A stretch of 62,599 bases of DNA from Defluviitaleaceae bacterium. Its GTDB lineage: Bacteria > Bacillota > Clostridia > Lachnospirales > WQUN01. Positions 34,293 to 43,012 of this stretch are shown here, piece by piece. The notes beneath the pieces were generated by a model that made no database searches, had not been told where the DNA came from, and saw only the letters and a list, made by a program, of their open reading frames with translations. The stretch lies in contig WQSR01000011.1 in assembly GCA_009787785.1 (NCBI GenBank), positions 1-62,599 on the forward strand. Direction: 5' to 3'. The position numbers were made by a program, and so were the translations under genes. The number at the start of each line of letters is the position of its first letter. Position 1 is the first letter of the stretch.

Positions 34293-35746
34293 ATGAGCTG
34301 GCCCTCCGTTACCATGTTGGCGTCCACCACGATGCTTTCAAACTCACGGATGCTTGCGCGGTTGCGTACCGGGCACAAAAGGGTGGTACCGCCACGCTCG
34401 GTGGTTAGGCTGTCGGTGTAAATCCGGCGAAAACGGGCATAGCCATGGTGCGCCCAATAGATGCCCTGCACGGTATGCACTTCGGACAAGGTATACCGCC
34501 CGCCAAGCCCATCCAACAGCACATCGTTCCTATTCAGCCCCGCAGTATCCGCAGAAATATGCACATGGGTTCCCGCCCATTCCGTTACGATTACGGGAAT
34601 GCTCATACTCCCCTCCCCCGTATAGCGCAGTACGGAATGGTCAATCAATCCATGCAGGAAAGTGAGGGGAATTACGTAGAAATTGCGCAAGGTAATAGCC
34701 GTGTTGGGGATTCTCAGGCCCGCCTCCACGGATTGGGTAAGACGGATATTTACATTGCGCTGGTGGATGAAGTCAATGACATAGCGCGTATTGCGGAACA
34801 CCACGCGGCTGTCCCGCGTCCCCGTGATAATTTGATGGACACGCATTTGCATAGGGGTAAACCCGCCCATGGTGGGACTTTCTACATATATATTACGCAT
34901 CTGCCCCACCGTAAAGCCGTGAATCATTTCATTGGGTATGTAGGCGGCGATGTACCAGGTATTGCCCACAATTTTAAAGGCGGGGTCGTTGGCGTACAGT
35001 TCCCGGGCGGGAAAAAGGGGAAACGGGTCGGGGGTGAAATTTAACTGCTCCCGGGTAAGGGCCGGCATACCCGCCAAAGTGAAGGTATTCTCTAGCCCGT
35101 CCAAAACGGCGGTCATAATACCGCCGGAACGCGCATACATATCCGTGGAGTGTACACCCAGCCGCGCAAGGAGCTCCGCTTGCTGGCGGGCATAATCCCC
35201 CCCGGCGTGAAGGCTCCCGCTGATTATCAGCTGGTTCCGGTTGTGGATGGATTGGTTCAGATTGTCCCGCAGGACAAATAAGTCGGAAAAATTGAGGGCG
35301 GTAAAAGCATGGGCGCGGTTGTCCACCTGCCCGCGAATATGATTATTAATGCGGGCGATATTGGGGTCGGCTTGGTCGATACGCATGGTGCCCACCTGCA
35401 AGGCCCGTTGGTCCAGGGCCAGCATATCCGCGTTGATGCCCGCCACCTCCACGGAATCCTGAATACTGGCGATGCGTGTCCCCGCCCGCACCCGCTCAAA
35501 CTCCCCCACGGCAAAGACCAACTGCCCATCCCGGGGGGCATAGTACACGCGCTCGTCCCGGATGATGATGGCGGTGATGGTTTGCGGTGTGTCCACGGTG
35601 CCCATGCGCACCACTTCCGTTGGGATGGCGGGAGCCATGTGGTTTCTCGCCATATTGAACATATAGCCAAGGGTAAAAATAATGATTAAAACCGCGACAA
35701 TATATACAGAAACGGAAACCTTTTTACGATTGGGTGCTTTCGCCAC
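34286..35746 (-). CDS. HlyD-like membrane-anchored adaptor protein
   Basis: The 486-residue protein has a single N-terminal membrane anchor (about residues 12-30) followed by an adaptor domain with the lipoyl-type strand VRAGTRIASI, a coiled coil, and beta-rich external repeats. The C-terminus reads RNRASIREFESIVVDANMV. In Clostridia an HlyD-like gene often precedes yggS-sepF, so it may be linked to division or envelope work rather than efflux. No transporter gene is adjacent. Confidence 0.75.
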   Translation of the reverse strand: MAKAPNRKKVSVSVYIVAVLIIIFTLGYMFNMARNHMAPAIPTEVVRMGTVDTPQTITAIIIRDERVYYAPRDGQLVFAVGEFERVRAGTRIASIQDSVEVAGINADMLALDQRALQVGTMRIDQADPNIARINNHIRGQVDNRAHAFTALNFSDLFVLRDNLNQSIHNRNQLIISGSLHAGGDYARQQAELLARLGVHSTDMYARSGGIMTAVLDGLENTFTLAGMPALTREQLNFTPDPFPLFPARELYANDPAFKIVGNTWYIAAYIPNEMIHGFTVGQMRNIYVESPTMGGFTPMQMRVHQIITGTRDSRVVFRNTRYVIDFIHQRNVNIRLTQSVEAGLRIPNTAITLRNFYVIPLTFLHGLIDHSVLRYTGEGSMSIPVIVTEWAGTHVHISADTAGLNRNDVLLDGLGGRYTLSEVHTVQGIYWAHHGYARFRRIYTDSLTTERGGTTLLCPVRNRASIREFESIVVDANMVTEGQLIW

Positions 35747-35791
35747 GGCGATTCCCCTCCCTCAAAAATTACCGAATAGCGTGGAGAAAAA

Positions 35792-36745
35792 ATGAAATCC
35801 TTTGTAAGATGGTTAATTATACCTGTTTTAATAGGCTTGTTCAACATTTCCCTTCTTGCGTTCCCACGGGAAGTGCTAAGCGCGGCGCGGGAGGGGCTTT
35901 TGCTGTGGTTTCACACGGTGCTTCCTTCATTGTTGCCCTTCGTGGTGGGGATGAATATCCTGATGGGGCTGGGCTTTTTGCGTTTTATCGGGGAACTGCT
36001 TTCCCCCGTGGCGATGAAAGTATTCGGCGTGGGAGGCGCGGGGGGCGTGGCCTTCGTAACGGGGATTGCTTCGGGCTATCCCATGGGCGCGAAGACCATT
36101 GGCGATATGTACCGCGCCGGGGATATCAAAGCCGGCGACGCGCAAAAACTGATGGGGTTTTGCAACAATGCCGGACCGCTTTTTATCGTGGGGGCGGTGG
36201 GCATGGGCATGTTTGGATGTGCGCGCGCGGGCTATACCTTGTTGATTGGGCACATACTGGGCGCGGTTATCCTCGGCCTTTTACAGCGGGGGAAAGGAAA
36301 TGCGCCGCGCCAGCCCATAGCGGCATCCCGGCAAAGGCAATGGAGAAATCCGCAAAAATTCAGTAAGGTGCTGGGGGAATCCGTCCGCAACGCCATGGAA
36401 GCTATGTTGCTGGTGGGCGGGTTGATTATTTTTTTCAACGTGGTTGTTCGCATCCTGCAAATCATAACCGGCCTGGAAGGCGCGCTGGGCGGCGGGGTGC
36501 TGGGGGGATTGTTTGAAATTTCCGGCGGGGTGCGGGCGGTCAGCGGCGAAGGGGTAAGCACGCTTTCCCTGGCCTTGGCGGCGGGGATTATCGGCTTTGG
36601 CGGGTTGAGTGTTCACGCCCAGGCATTGCATTTTACCGCGGGGACGGGGGTGCGGCCCGCACCCTATATAATAGGAAAGCTTCTGCACGGCATCCTTGCG
36701 GCGGGGCTTACCGCTTTGATTTGGATTAAAATTCAGGGAGGATAA
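35792..36745 (+). CDS. ylbJ: Sporulation integral membrane protein YlbJ
   Basis: The 317-residue protein has about eight hydrophobic segments and the nucleoside-recognition GATE signatures: GLLLWFHTVLPSLLPFVVGMNI (residues 31-52), FVTGIASGYPMGAKTIGDMYR and FCNNAGPLFIVGAVG. YlbJ is required for spore cortex formation in Bacillus. GGAG precedes the ATG by six bases. Its last 20 bases overlap the convergent carboxypeptidase gene tail to tail. Confidence 0.92.
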   Translation: MKSFVRWLIIPVLIGLFNISLLAFPREVLSAAREGLLLWFHTVLPSLLPFVVGMNILMGLGFLRFIGELLSPVAMKVFGVGGAGGVAFVTGIASGYPMGAKTIGDMYRAGDIKAGDAQKLMGFCNNAGPLFIVGAVGMGMFGCARAGYTLLIGHILGAVILGLLQRGKGNAPRQPIAASRQRQWRNPQKFSKVLGESVRNAMEAMLLVGGLIIFFNVVVRILQIITGLEGALGGGVLGGLFEISGGVRAVSGEGVSTLSLALAAGIIGFGGLSVHAQALHFTAGTGVRPAPYIIGKLLHGILAAGLTALIWIKIQGG

Positions 36746-37910
36746 TTTCCACCGGATGGTTGCTCAATTGCTTCGCGAAGGCGTGGAGCACCTTTTCCAA
36801 TGAAGTCTTCAGGTCGTGCCGGGTAGCGTCTTCTGTGGCCAGCAAGGGGACTTCCGCGTAGAAATTTTCCCCGATATACACCCTCGCACTGCCCATGGTG
36901 TCGCCCACGCCGATGGGTGCCTTCATATTTTCGGGAACAAAAATTTCCACGGTGATTTTATCCTTTTCCTGCTGGGTTACAGGCAGACGGATGCCCTCGC
37001 CGTAGACATATTCAACGGATTCCTCGCGGGAGCGGGTCACGGGCATGGTGCCGGCGGTGTTGTGTGCTGTGAGAATCGTCTCATATTTATAATTGCTAAA
37101 ACCATAATTGAGGATTTCCTTGGCATCCGCGTATTTCTGGTGACGGCCCTTGTTGCCCCAGCCGCTGGCAAGTACAACGGAAATAAGCTGCATGTCCTCG
37201 CCCTCCACCTTCCGCTTGGCCGCCCCCACGAAGCAATGGCCCGCCTTATTCGTGAACCCGGTCTTTACGCCATTGGCTCCGGGGTATTCGTGAAGGAGGC
37301 GGTTACGGTTATTGAAGGAATAACTTCTTTTGTTGCTGGAAAATTGCGCGTTTTTTGTGTTTGTAAGCGCAAAAAATCCAGGGACGTCGAAAGCATACCG
37401 GGTTATAACCGCTAAATCGTAGGGTGTGGAGTGGTGATTGCCCGCGTCCAGGCCGCTTGCGGTCTCAAAAATGGTATCCTTTGCTCCTATATTTCGTGCT
37501 TTTTCGTTCATAGCCGCACAAAATTCGGCAACGCTCCCCCCAAGATGCTCGGCGATGGCAACGGCGGCGTCATTTGACGATTCCAGCATCAGCGCGAGCA
37601 TCAAGTCCCCCAGGCGCACCTTTTCTCCGGGGGAGAGATTCATTTTCACCTTGGGCGCGGCGGCGGCTTTTTGTGATACGGTGACGGTTTCGTCCATGCG
37701 GCCACTCTCCAGCGCGAGGATGGCCGTCATAATTTTCGTGGTGGAGGCCATGGGCAGGGGGGCAAATTCTTCCTTCCCCCACAGCACCCGCCCGGTTTCC
37801 GCGTCCATAAGGATTGCGCCGTGGGCGTTGACGCTGGGGGCTTCGGCGCGCAGGGGCAACACAGGGGACAGGAGCATTAATATGAAGACAGCCGATATTA
37901 TTTTTTTCAT
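36726..37910 (-). CDS. D-alanyl-D-alanine carboxypeptidase (DacF-like PBP)
   Basis: The 394-residue protein has a signal peptide (MKKIISAVFILMLLSPVL) and the three penicillin-binding motifs: STTK with the catalytic serine, SSNDAA and KTGFTNKAG. A C-terminal beta domain follows. It trims the terminal D-Ala from peptidoglycan peptides outside the membrane; DacF and DacB act during sporulation in Bacillus. Convergent with ylbJ, overlapping by 20 bases, and divergent from parA. Confidence 0.93.
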   Translation of the reverse strand: MKKIISAVFILMLLSPVLPLRAEAPSVNAHGAILMDAETGRVLWGKEEFAPLPMASTTKIMTAILALESGRMDETVTVSQKAAAAPKVKMNLSPGEKVRLGDLMLALMLESSNDAAVAIAEHLGGSVAEFCAAMNEKARNIGAKDTIFETASGLDAGNHHSTPYDLAVITRYAFDVPGFFALTNTKNAQFSSNKRSYSFNNRNRLLHEYPGANGVKTGFTNKAGHCFVGAAKRKVEGEDMQLISVVLASGWGNKGRHQKYADAKEILNYGFSNYKYETILTAHNTAGTMPVTRSREESVEYVYGEGIRLPVTQQEKDKITVEIFVPENMKAPIGVGDTMGSARVYIGENFYAEVPLLATEDATRHDLKTSLEKVLHAFAKQLSNHPVEIILPEF

Positions 37911-37965
37911 CCGGGCATTCCTCCATGATATAGATAATAATGGGCACGCTTATTCTGCACGCTTT

Positions 37966-37998
37966 TTTACAAATCATACAAGGCATTGTATAATGCCT
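37966..37998 (+). promoter_or_regulatory. parAB promoter with a palindrome over the -10 box
   Basis: TTTACA (37966-37971) and a perfect TATAAT (37989-37994) are separated by 17 bp. AGGCATT (37981-37987) and AATGCCT (37992-37998) form an inverted repeat centred on the -10 region, a typical repressor placement. The parA start follows at 38017. Confidence 0.7.
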
Positions 37999-38016
37999 CC
38001 GAAAGGGGATATATGC

Positions 38017-38781
38017 ATGGGCCGAATTATCGCCATTGCCAACCAAAAGGGCGGCGTGGGCAAGACAACAACCAATGTAAACCTATCCACTTGCTTGGCA
38101 CAGGCGGGCAAGCGCGTACTGGTAGCGGATATGGACCCGCAGGGCAATACCACCAGCGGGTTTGGCATCGAAAAGACCCAGCTTGACCATACGATATATA
38201 ATCTTTTGCTTGGCGACGCCAACATCGAGCAGGTAAAGCACCCCACCTGTGTAGACAATTTAACCCTTCTTCCCGCCAACATTCACCTCAGCGGCGCGGA
38301 AATAGAACTCGTGGACGCACCCCAGCGGGAATTTCTGCTTCGGGGTATTTTTAGTCACACGCGCTATCTCTACGATTATATTCTCATCGACTGCCCCCCC
38401 TCCCTCAACATGCTGACCCTCAACGCCCTGTGCGCCGCCGACACGGTTCTGGTCCCCATCCAGTGCGAATACTACGCCCTGGAGGGCCTGACCCAGCTGA
38501 TGCACACCATCGGGCTGGTGCAACGCAGGCTCAACCCGCGCCTGGCCGTGGAGGGCGCGGTTTTCACCATGTTCGACGCCCGCACCAATTTGAGCGTGCA
38601 GGTGGTGGAAGAGGTGAAGAAACATCTTTCGACACATATTTATGCTACGATAATCCCCCGCAACATCCGCCTGAGCGAAGCCCCAAGCCACGGGCTTCCC
38701 ATCACGCTGTATGACCCCGGCTCGAAGGGTGCGGAAGCGTACATACAACTTGCCCAAGAGGTAATGGAGAGAGGGGACTAG
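38017..38781 (+). CDS. parA: Chromosome partitioning ATPase ParA/Soj
   Basis: The 254-residue protein has the deviant Walker A motif KGGVGKTTT at residues 10-18, a Walker B-like DYILIDCPPSLNML and the ParA-specific LVPIQCEYYALEGL. Soj-type proteins work with ParB at parS sites near the replication origin and, in spore formers, in forespore segregation. The start at 38017 follows GAAAGGGGAT; the frame continues open upstream but without a plausible start. The parB gene starts two bases after its stop. Confidence 0.96.
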   Translation: MGRIIAIANQKGGVGKTTTNVNLSTCLAQAGKRVLVADMDPQGNTTSGFGIEKTQLDHTIYNLLLGDANIEQVKHPTCVDNLTLLPANIHLSGAEIELVDAPQREFLLRGIFSHTRYLYDYILIDCPPSLNMLTLNALCAADTVLVPIQCEYYALEGLTQLMHTIGLVQRRLNPRLAVEGAVFTMFDARTNLSVQVVEEVKKHLSTHIYATIIPRNIRLSEAPSHGLPITLYDPGSKGAEAYIQLAQEVMERGD

Positions 38782-38783
38782 AA

Positions 38784-39647
38784 ATGGCTAAAAAAGGACT
38801 GGGCCGGGGGCTCCACGCCCTGCTGGATAACCGCGAAAGCACTCCCGCCGAAGCCACCCCGGCGGGTGTTTCCATGGTTGACATTCGCTTGCTTGAACCC
38901 AATGTAAAACAGCCCCGCCAATATTTTGACGAGACTGCCCTGGAGGAACTGGCCGCGTCCATGAAGGCGTACGGCATCATCCAGCCTTTGCTGGTAAAGA
39001 AATCCGGCGCGTATTATACGATTATAGCCGGAGAAAGACGCTACCGCGCCGCCCGCATGGCCCAGCTCACGGAAGTTCCCGTGGTTATCAAGGAATACAC
39101 CGCCATGGACGAGCTCCAAGTCGCCCTCATCGAAAACATACAGCGAAAAGACCTGACCCCCATCGAGGAAGCCCAGTGCTACCAACGCCTGACGGAGGAA
39201 TTTTTCTTCAGCCCCGAGGACATCGCCCGGCAGGTGGGCAAAAGCAAACACGCCATCACTGGCGCGTTGCAATTGTTAAAGCTTTCCCCCGCCGCCCAAG
39301 CCTTCGCCGTCACCGGGGAGCTGACCGCCAGCCATGCCAAAGCCCTACTCGCCGTGGAAGACCCCAAGCTACAAGCCAACCTGGCAGAACGCGTCGTAGA
39401 CGAAGGCTTGAGCGTGCGCGCTACGGAAAACGCCGTAGCCGCCACCCTGCGCGACCCCTTCGAGCAAGGAGCGGCCCTACCCGAGGCCGTCCTCCAAGCC
39501 TACCGCACCGCAGAAATCGACCTCAAACACGCCCTCGGCGCGAAGGTAAGCATCCGCCCCGGCAAGAAAAAAGGGCGCATTGAAATCGAATACTATTCCC
39601 CCAGCGAGCTGGAGCGTCTACTGCAATTGCTACGGGCAGTGCAATAG
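38784..39647 (+). CDS. parB: Chromosome partitioning protein ParB/Spo0J
   Basis: The 287-residue protein contains the ParB N-terminal CTPase motifs (PRQYFDETALEELAASMKAYG with ENIQRKDLTPIEEA and GERRYRAA), a helix-turn-helix region (SPEDIARQVGKSKHAITGALQLLKL, residues 134-158) and a C-terminal dimerisation domain. It binds parS, loads as a CTP-gated clamp and cooperates with ParA. No exact TGTTTCACGTGAAACA parS-like site was found by eye in the window. Confidence 0.96.
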   Translation: MAKKGLGRGLHALLDNRESTPAEATPAGVSMVDIRLLEPNVKQPRQYFDETALEELAASMKAYGIIQPLLVKKSGAYYTIIAGERRYRAARMAQLTEVPVVIKEYTAMDELQVALIENIQRKDLTPIEEAQCYQRLTEEFFFSPEDIARQVGKSKHAITGALQLLKLSPAAQAFAVTGELTASHAKALLAVEDPKLQANLAERVVDEGLSVRATENAVAATLRDPFEQGAALPEAVLQAYRTAEIDLKHALGAKVSIRPGKKKGRIEIEYYSPSELERLLQLLRAVQ

Positions 39648-39661
39648 GGAGGAGCGGCCAG

Positions 39662-40462
39662 CTATTTGCAAGCCATATTCGGCCAATCCATAAAGAGGAA
39701 GGGGACATCACCTTCACTTTCCCAGCACTCACGAACGTATTCAGCTAAGGGTACATCTGCCGCTACATCTACCGGTATGCCGATAGGGCTATAGAAAAGA
39801 TGTATTACATTTGCGGCAACCGCGTATGTCTTGTTTTGTTCCGCCCACGGCGTGTTCAACACGACATACGTGGATATATCCTGTGTCTTTCCAAGCAATT
39901 TACGTCCATCAATGAAAGGAATTTCCATGCCGCGCAGATTAATATGGGTTGCTGTGGGGCTAATACCTACACAGACCTCCTTGATATTAACCAGAAGCTC
40001 CGTTACATAAACTCCGCCAATATCCAAGCAAATAAAGCCCTGCCCTCGGTCAAAGGATGTAATGCGATTTTTTGGAATGAGGGCAGGTGTGCTGTAGGCA
40101 ACACCGGCATTTTTTTCAAACAACAGTGCGACTTCATGTGCTAGGTTACGTATGTCGTCGGCGCAAACGGCCGTTGCCTTTCCTTGCCAATCAAGCCGAT
40201 TGGATTCAATGGCACAATTCAAAGCCAAATTGTTTACATTGAACGCAATATTTTTGACTTTTTCATAGTCAATATCCTGCTCCTCGAACAATGCGCCTTC
40301 CACCATTTTATGAATTTTATTCGCCATGCTGCGCGTCTCCTCCGCCAAAACAACGGTGATGCGTCCGTCACTGCCCAAAGCCGGTGCTTGCTGTGCCAGC
40401 ATATTTGCCAGCAACCACAACCGCTCCCCCACACTTTGCAATTTCCACAATGTCTTATTCAT
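39662..40462 (-). CDS. Soluble MCP-tip / CheW fusion protein
   Basis: The 266-residue protein has no membrane segment. Its N-terminal half carries a degenerate methyl-accepting chemotaxis protein hairpin tip: NIAFNVNNLALNCAIESNR aligns with the MCP consensus IAEQTNLLALNAAIEAAR, followed by VCADDIRNLAHEV. The C-terminal half is CheW-like (FICLDIGGVYVTELL, INLRGMEIPFIDGRKLLG, TYAVAANVIHLFY). CheW couples receptors to CheA, so this could be a cytoplasmic receptor carrying its own adaptor. The ATG at 40462 follows GGAAGGG and overlaps the sigma-factor gene by eight bases. Confidence 0.7.
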   Translation of the reverse strand: MNKTLWKLQSVGERLWLLANMLAQQAPALGSDGRITVVLAEETRSMANKIHKMVEGALFEEQDIDYEKVKNIAFNVNNLALNCAIESNRLDWQGKATAVCADDIRNLAHEVALLFEKNAGVAYSTPALIPKNRITSFDRGQGFICLDIGGVYVTELLVNIKEVCVGISPTATHINLRGMEIPFIDGRKLLGKTQDISTYVVLNTPWAEQNKTYAVAANVIHLFYSPIGIPVDVAADVPLAEYVRECWESEGDVPFLFMDWPNMACK

Positions 40463-40970
40463 AATTTTCTTCCCTTCCATATGATAATAATTTTGTAAGC
40501 TGTGGGCGCAATTTACCCAACGCTCTTCTATGGTGCGATAGCACGGTGTTAAGCTTCAAGCCATTGGCATTTGCGATTTCAACAAAGGATAAATCGCCAT
40601 AATATCGTTGTGTTATGACCACCCGCTCTATTTCGCGCAATGCCTTCAACGACTCCAACACGGCACTTGCATTCTCCGCTCGTATAATTTCGTCGGCAAC
40701 GTCTGTTTCGTCCAGCAATGACGTTCCCTCCACATCCAAATATACGCGCCCAAAGTCTGTAGCCTGTGCCATAAATTTTCGATACGCAAGCCGTATGCAC
40801 GCCAAGGATAGGTAGCCAAAATTTTCTTTTTCAGCTTCATATTTCTTGCTTGACCGAAGCCGGATATACGCCTCGTTTACAATGTCATCCGCCAATGAAG
40901 CTACGTTAGGATAACCTGCAAATTTGCGCCGAACGAGCCGTATAAGTTCGCCATGTAGCTCCCCATCCAT
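40455..40970 (-). CDS. ECF-like RNA polymerase sigma factor
   Basis: The 171-residue protein has a region 2-like segment (DDIVNEAYIRLRSS) and a region 4-like helix-turn-helix (REIERVVITQRYYGDLSFVEIANANGLKLNTVLSHHRRALGKLR, residues 120-165). Its length fits an ECF-type sigma factor. GGGGGTG precedes the ATG at 40970. Its stop overlaps the MCP/CheW fusion gene by eight bases, so production of the two is coupled, hinting that the fusion protein may regulate or be regulated by the sigma factor. A TATAAT box with a palindrome lies upstream. Confidence 0.8.
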   Translation of the reverse strand: MDGELHGELIRLVRRKFAGYPNVASLADDIVNEAYIRLRSSKKYEAEKENFGYLSLACIRLAYRKFMAQATDFGRVYLDVEGTSLLDETDVADEIIRAENASAVLESLKALREIERVVITQRYYGDLSFVEIANANGLKLNTVLSHHRRALGKLRPQLTKLLSYGREENYE

Positions 40971-40988
40971 TGTTTCACCCCCTGCCAT

Positions 40989-41012
40989 ATTATAGTGTGA
41001 AAGACCTTTCAC
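40989..41012 (-). promoter_or_regulatory. -10 box and palindromic operator upstream of the sigma gene
   Basis: On the minus strand a perfect TATAAT (40994-40989) follows an inverted repeat GTGAAAG-GT-CTTTCAC (41012-40997) that would lie in the spacer between the -10 and -35 boxes. The -35 region is a poor match. A repressor or activator could act at this palindrome. Confidence 0.5.
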
Positions 41013-41037
41013 TTATAAAAAGCAATTTGGTGATGTT

Positions 41038-41886
41038 TTATTGCAGGGCAATAGGTTTCCGCGAAAGAAAACCTGCAAAAATCCAGCCTTGCCCTCCTGG
41101 GGTGTAAATCTGTACAAATCTTCCGCTGTAATCCAAGATTTCGAACACATCGCCACGGTGTACAAATGTTAAAACATCATAGTCATTACCTGGGCCTGTG
41201 CGGACGCGTAAAGAATACGCATAGTCTACTATCTGCCGTGACCCTGTTGGAAAGGTGTTGCGGCTGATGTGACGGCTTGGGGCTGGCTTGTTATGGGGAG
41301 CGGTGGAAATGACAAGTGCTTCATCCCATATATCCCATCCGTCAAAGCCCACGCCTACATGAAAGCCAAGCCAATAGGATAGCTCATAGACCGAGAAATA
41401 AATATCGTCTATATCCCGAACAGAAAGGAAGCTGACTGAAAAGGCAGGGTAATACTCTCCGTCAAAGCCAACTGTAATATTTTGGTGTGGGTTTTTGCTG
41501 AAGCCGGTAGAATCCCGCGGCAGAAATCCATAAGAGCCAAATAGTGCATTTCGTATGGGTATCGTTTGCATTTCTGCTCCCGTTGGTGTGTATGCTGTGC
41601 CGCGCTTAACCCAAAAATTCCAGCCGCTGTTTTCGGGCGGCGCGACAATATCAAACTGTGCCGCTGTTCCATTCAACATATATGCAATATCAGCAAGTCG
41701 CACGGCAGGAAGCCTTACTGCAGAGTCCCCGCGATAACCGTAAACATCAAAGCGTTGACCGTTTACATAAAATGGAATAATGGTAGCGTTGAACCCATGT
41801 GTGGCAAAAACGGAAATGGGAAACAAAATACATACCATTAAAACTGTTGAAATTATTAACACTGCAAAAGACTTTCTTGTTTTCAT
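41038..41886 (-). CDS. Exported protein with C-terminal SH3 domain
   Basis: The 282-residue protein has a signal peptide (FAVLIISTVLMVCILFPISVFA), a middle region with two short beta-rich repeats resembling copper-amine-oxidase N-terminal-like or SH3-like folds (YVNGQRFDVYGYRGDSAVRLPAVRLADIAYMLNG, residues 42-75), and a bacterial SH3 domain (SLRVRTGPGNDYDVLTFVHRGDVFEIL). Such proteins usually bind cell wall. No catalytic motif is visible. The ATG at 41886 gives the signal peptide. It lies between the sigma gene and the AraC gene on the same strand. Confidence 0.75.
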   Translation of the reverse strand: MKTRKSFAVLIISTVLMVCILFPISVFATHGFNATIIPFYVNGQRFDVYGYRGDSAVRLPAVRLADIAYMLNGTAAQFDIVAPPENSGWNFWVKRGTAYTPTGAEMQTIPIRNALFGSYGFLPRDSTGFSKNPHQNITVGFDGEYYPAFSVSFLSVRDIDDIYFSVYELSYWLGFHVGVGFDGWDIWDEALVISTAPHNKPAPSRHISRNTFPTGSRQIVDYAYSLRVRTGPGNDYDVLTFVHRGDVFEILDYSGRFVQIYTPGGQGWIFAGFLSRKPIALQ

Positions 41887-41926
41887 AAACTTCCGCAACC
41901 TTTCACAAACATACACTTTTTCTGTG

Positions 41927-42859
41927 TCATTCAGACAACACACTGCGGAGTGGGATACCCTGCTCTATTTTTGATGTTGCTCTGTGTTGATATTGCATGA
42001 GACGGTCGTTTAACCCGAGTTGTTTTGCGTTTTTTCTAAACTCGGAGGGTGAAAGCCCAAAACTCATCTTGAACAGATGATAGAAATGGCTGAGTGACTC
42101 AAAGCCCACGTCGTCGCACAGCTGAATTACCGGTATGCTTTCGGTTATTAATTTTTGCGCGGCGTATTCCAGCCGGATTTCGTTGATTACTTGTGTGGGT
42201 GTTTTGTTTAGATACTTACGGCATATGCGTGAAATATGCTCCTTGCTTTTTCCGGCAAGCTGGTACATGGCCGGCAGTCCCTTTGTAAAATTTTCCTTCT
42301 TCATCATCTCCAGGTGTAGCCAGCGGAGCCACTCGGGTGCGGAAGAAGCTCTTTTCGCGGGCAATAACGGGAAATATCGCGTGATTGTATTAAACAGCAC
42401 AACCCTAAAGGCAGTAATTGATTTTTCCCGCATGATGCTCTTAAAAAACACAAGCTGTTCCAGCTCGCCAAGGAGTGCGGTTAGTTCCAGCTTATCCAGA
42501 CGGACATTCGGCGGCAAGGTAGGATACAGGAACCGCTCTTTTTCAAATCCGATATCCAGAAAATGGAACAATGCATCCATGGTGTCCGTGGGCACCAATA
42601 TATTTATGATTTCAAAATCATGGGTCAGTGCATCATAGTAGTGGATATCATCCGGCCGCATAAAAAATAAATCGCCTGTTGCGATTTTCATTTGGGCCCC
42701 ATTTATCTTATGTAATGCGCCGCCTTTGCGGACAATGAAAATTTCATAGTAGTCATGACAGTGGCATACGGCCAGTTGCACAGGGTCATTGATAAAGGAG
42801 GCATACTCCCGGTTGGGATAGCGTTGGAAGCTTGAAATCTTTAACCGCAATATCTCCAT
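41927..42859 (-). CDS. AraC-family transcriptional regulator of the glycyl radical enzyme locus
   Basis: The 310-residue protein has an N-terminal cupin sensor domain (HCHDYYEIFIVRKGGALHKINGAQMKIATGDLFFMRPDDIHYY, residues 34-76) and a C-terminal double helix-turn-helix domain ending SLSHFYHLFKMSFGLSPSEFRKN, read across the final recognition helix. It probably responds to a sugar and controls the divergent glycyl radical enzyme and transporter genes 150 bp away. GGAGG lies before the ATG at 42859. The family assignment is clear; the ligand is not. Confidence 0.88.
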   Translation of the reverse strand: MEILRLKISSFQRYPNREYASFINDPVQLAVCHCHDYYEIFIVRKGGALHKINGAQMKIATGDLFFMRPDDIHYYDALTHDFEIINILVPTDTMDALFHFLDIGFEKERFLYPTLPPNVRLDKLELTALLGELEQLVFFKSIMREKSITAFRVVLFNTITRYFPLLPAKRASSAPEWLRWLHLEMMKKENFTKGLPAMYQLAGKSKEHISRICRKYLNKTPTQVINEIRLEYAAQKLITESIPVIQLCDDVGFESLSHFYHLFKMSFGLSPSEFRKNAKQLGLNDRLMQYQHRATSKIEQGIPLRSVLSE

Positions 42860-43012
42860 GCTCACCTCCTATGTCTATATATCAATATACAGCAAAGAAT
42901 AAATCATTTCAAGACAAGAAGAGCGCCGCGAATTTTTGTATGCTCCAGGAAGAATAACAATTTGTTTTTTACAGATACTGACTACAACATCACGTACCTG
43001 AATGGAGCCAAA

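Noticed and set aside
37438..38016. Upstream extension of the parA frame
   Set aside because: It is antisense to the carboxypeptidase gene and passes the parA promoter; the homologous ParA start is at 38017.
38017..39647. parS site near parAB
   Set aside because: I looked for the TGTTTCACGTGAAACA pattern and saw no close match in or around these genes.
42962..43012. Earlier TTG start for the glycyl radical enzyme
   Set aside because: No ribosome site, whereas GGAG is correctly spaced before the ATG at 43013.
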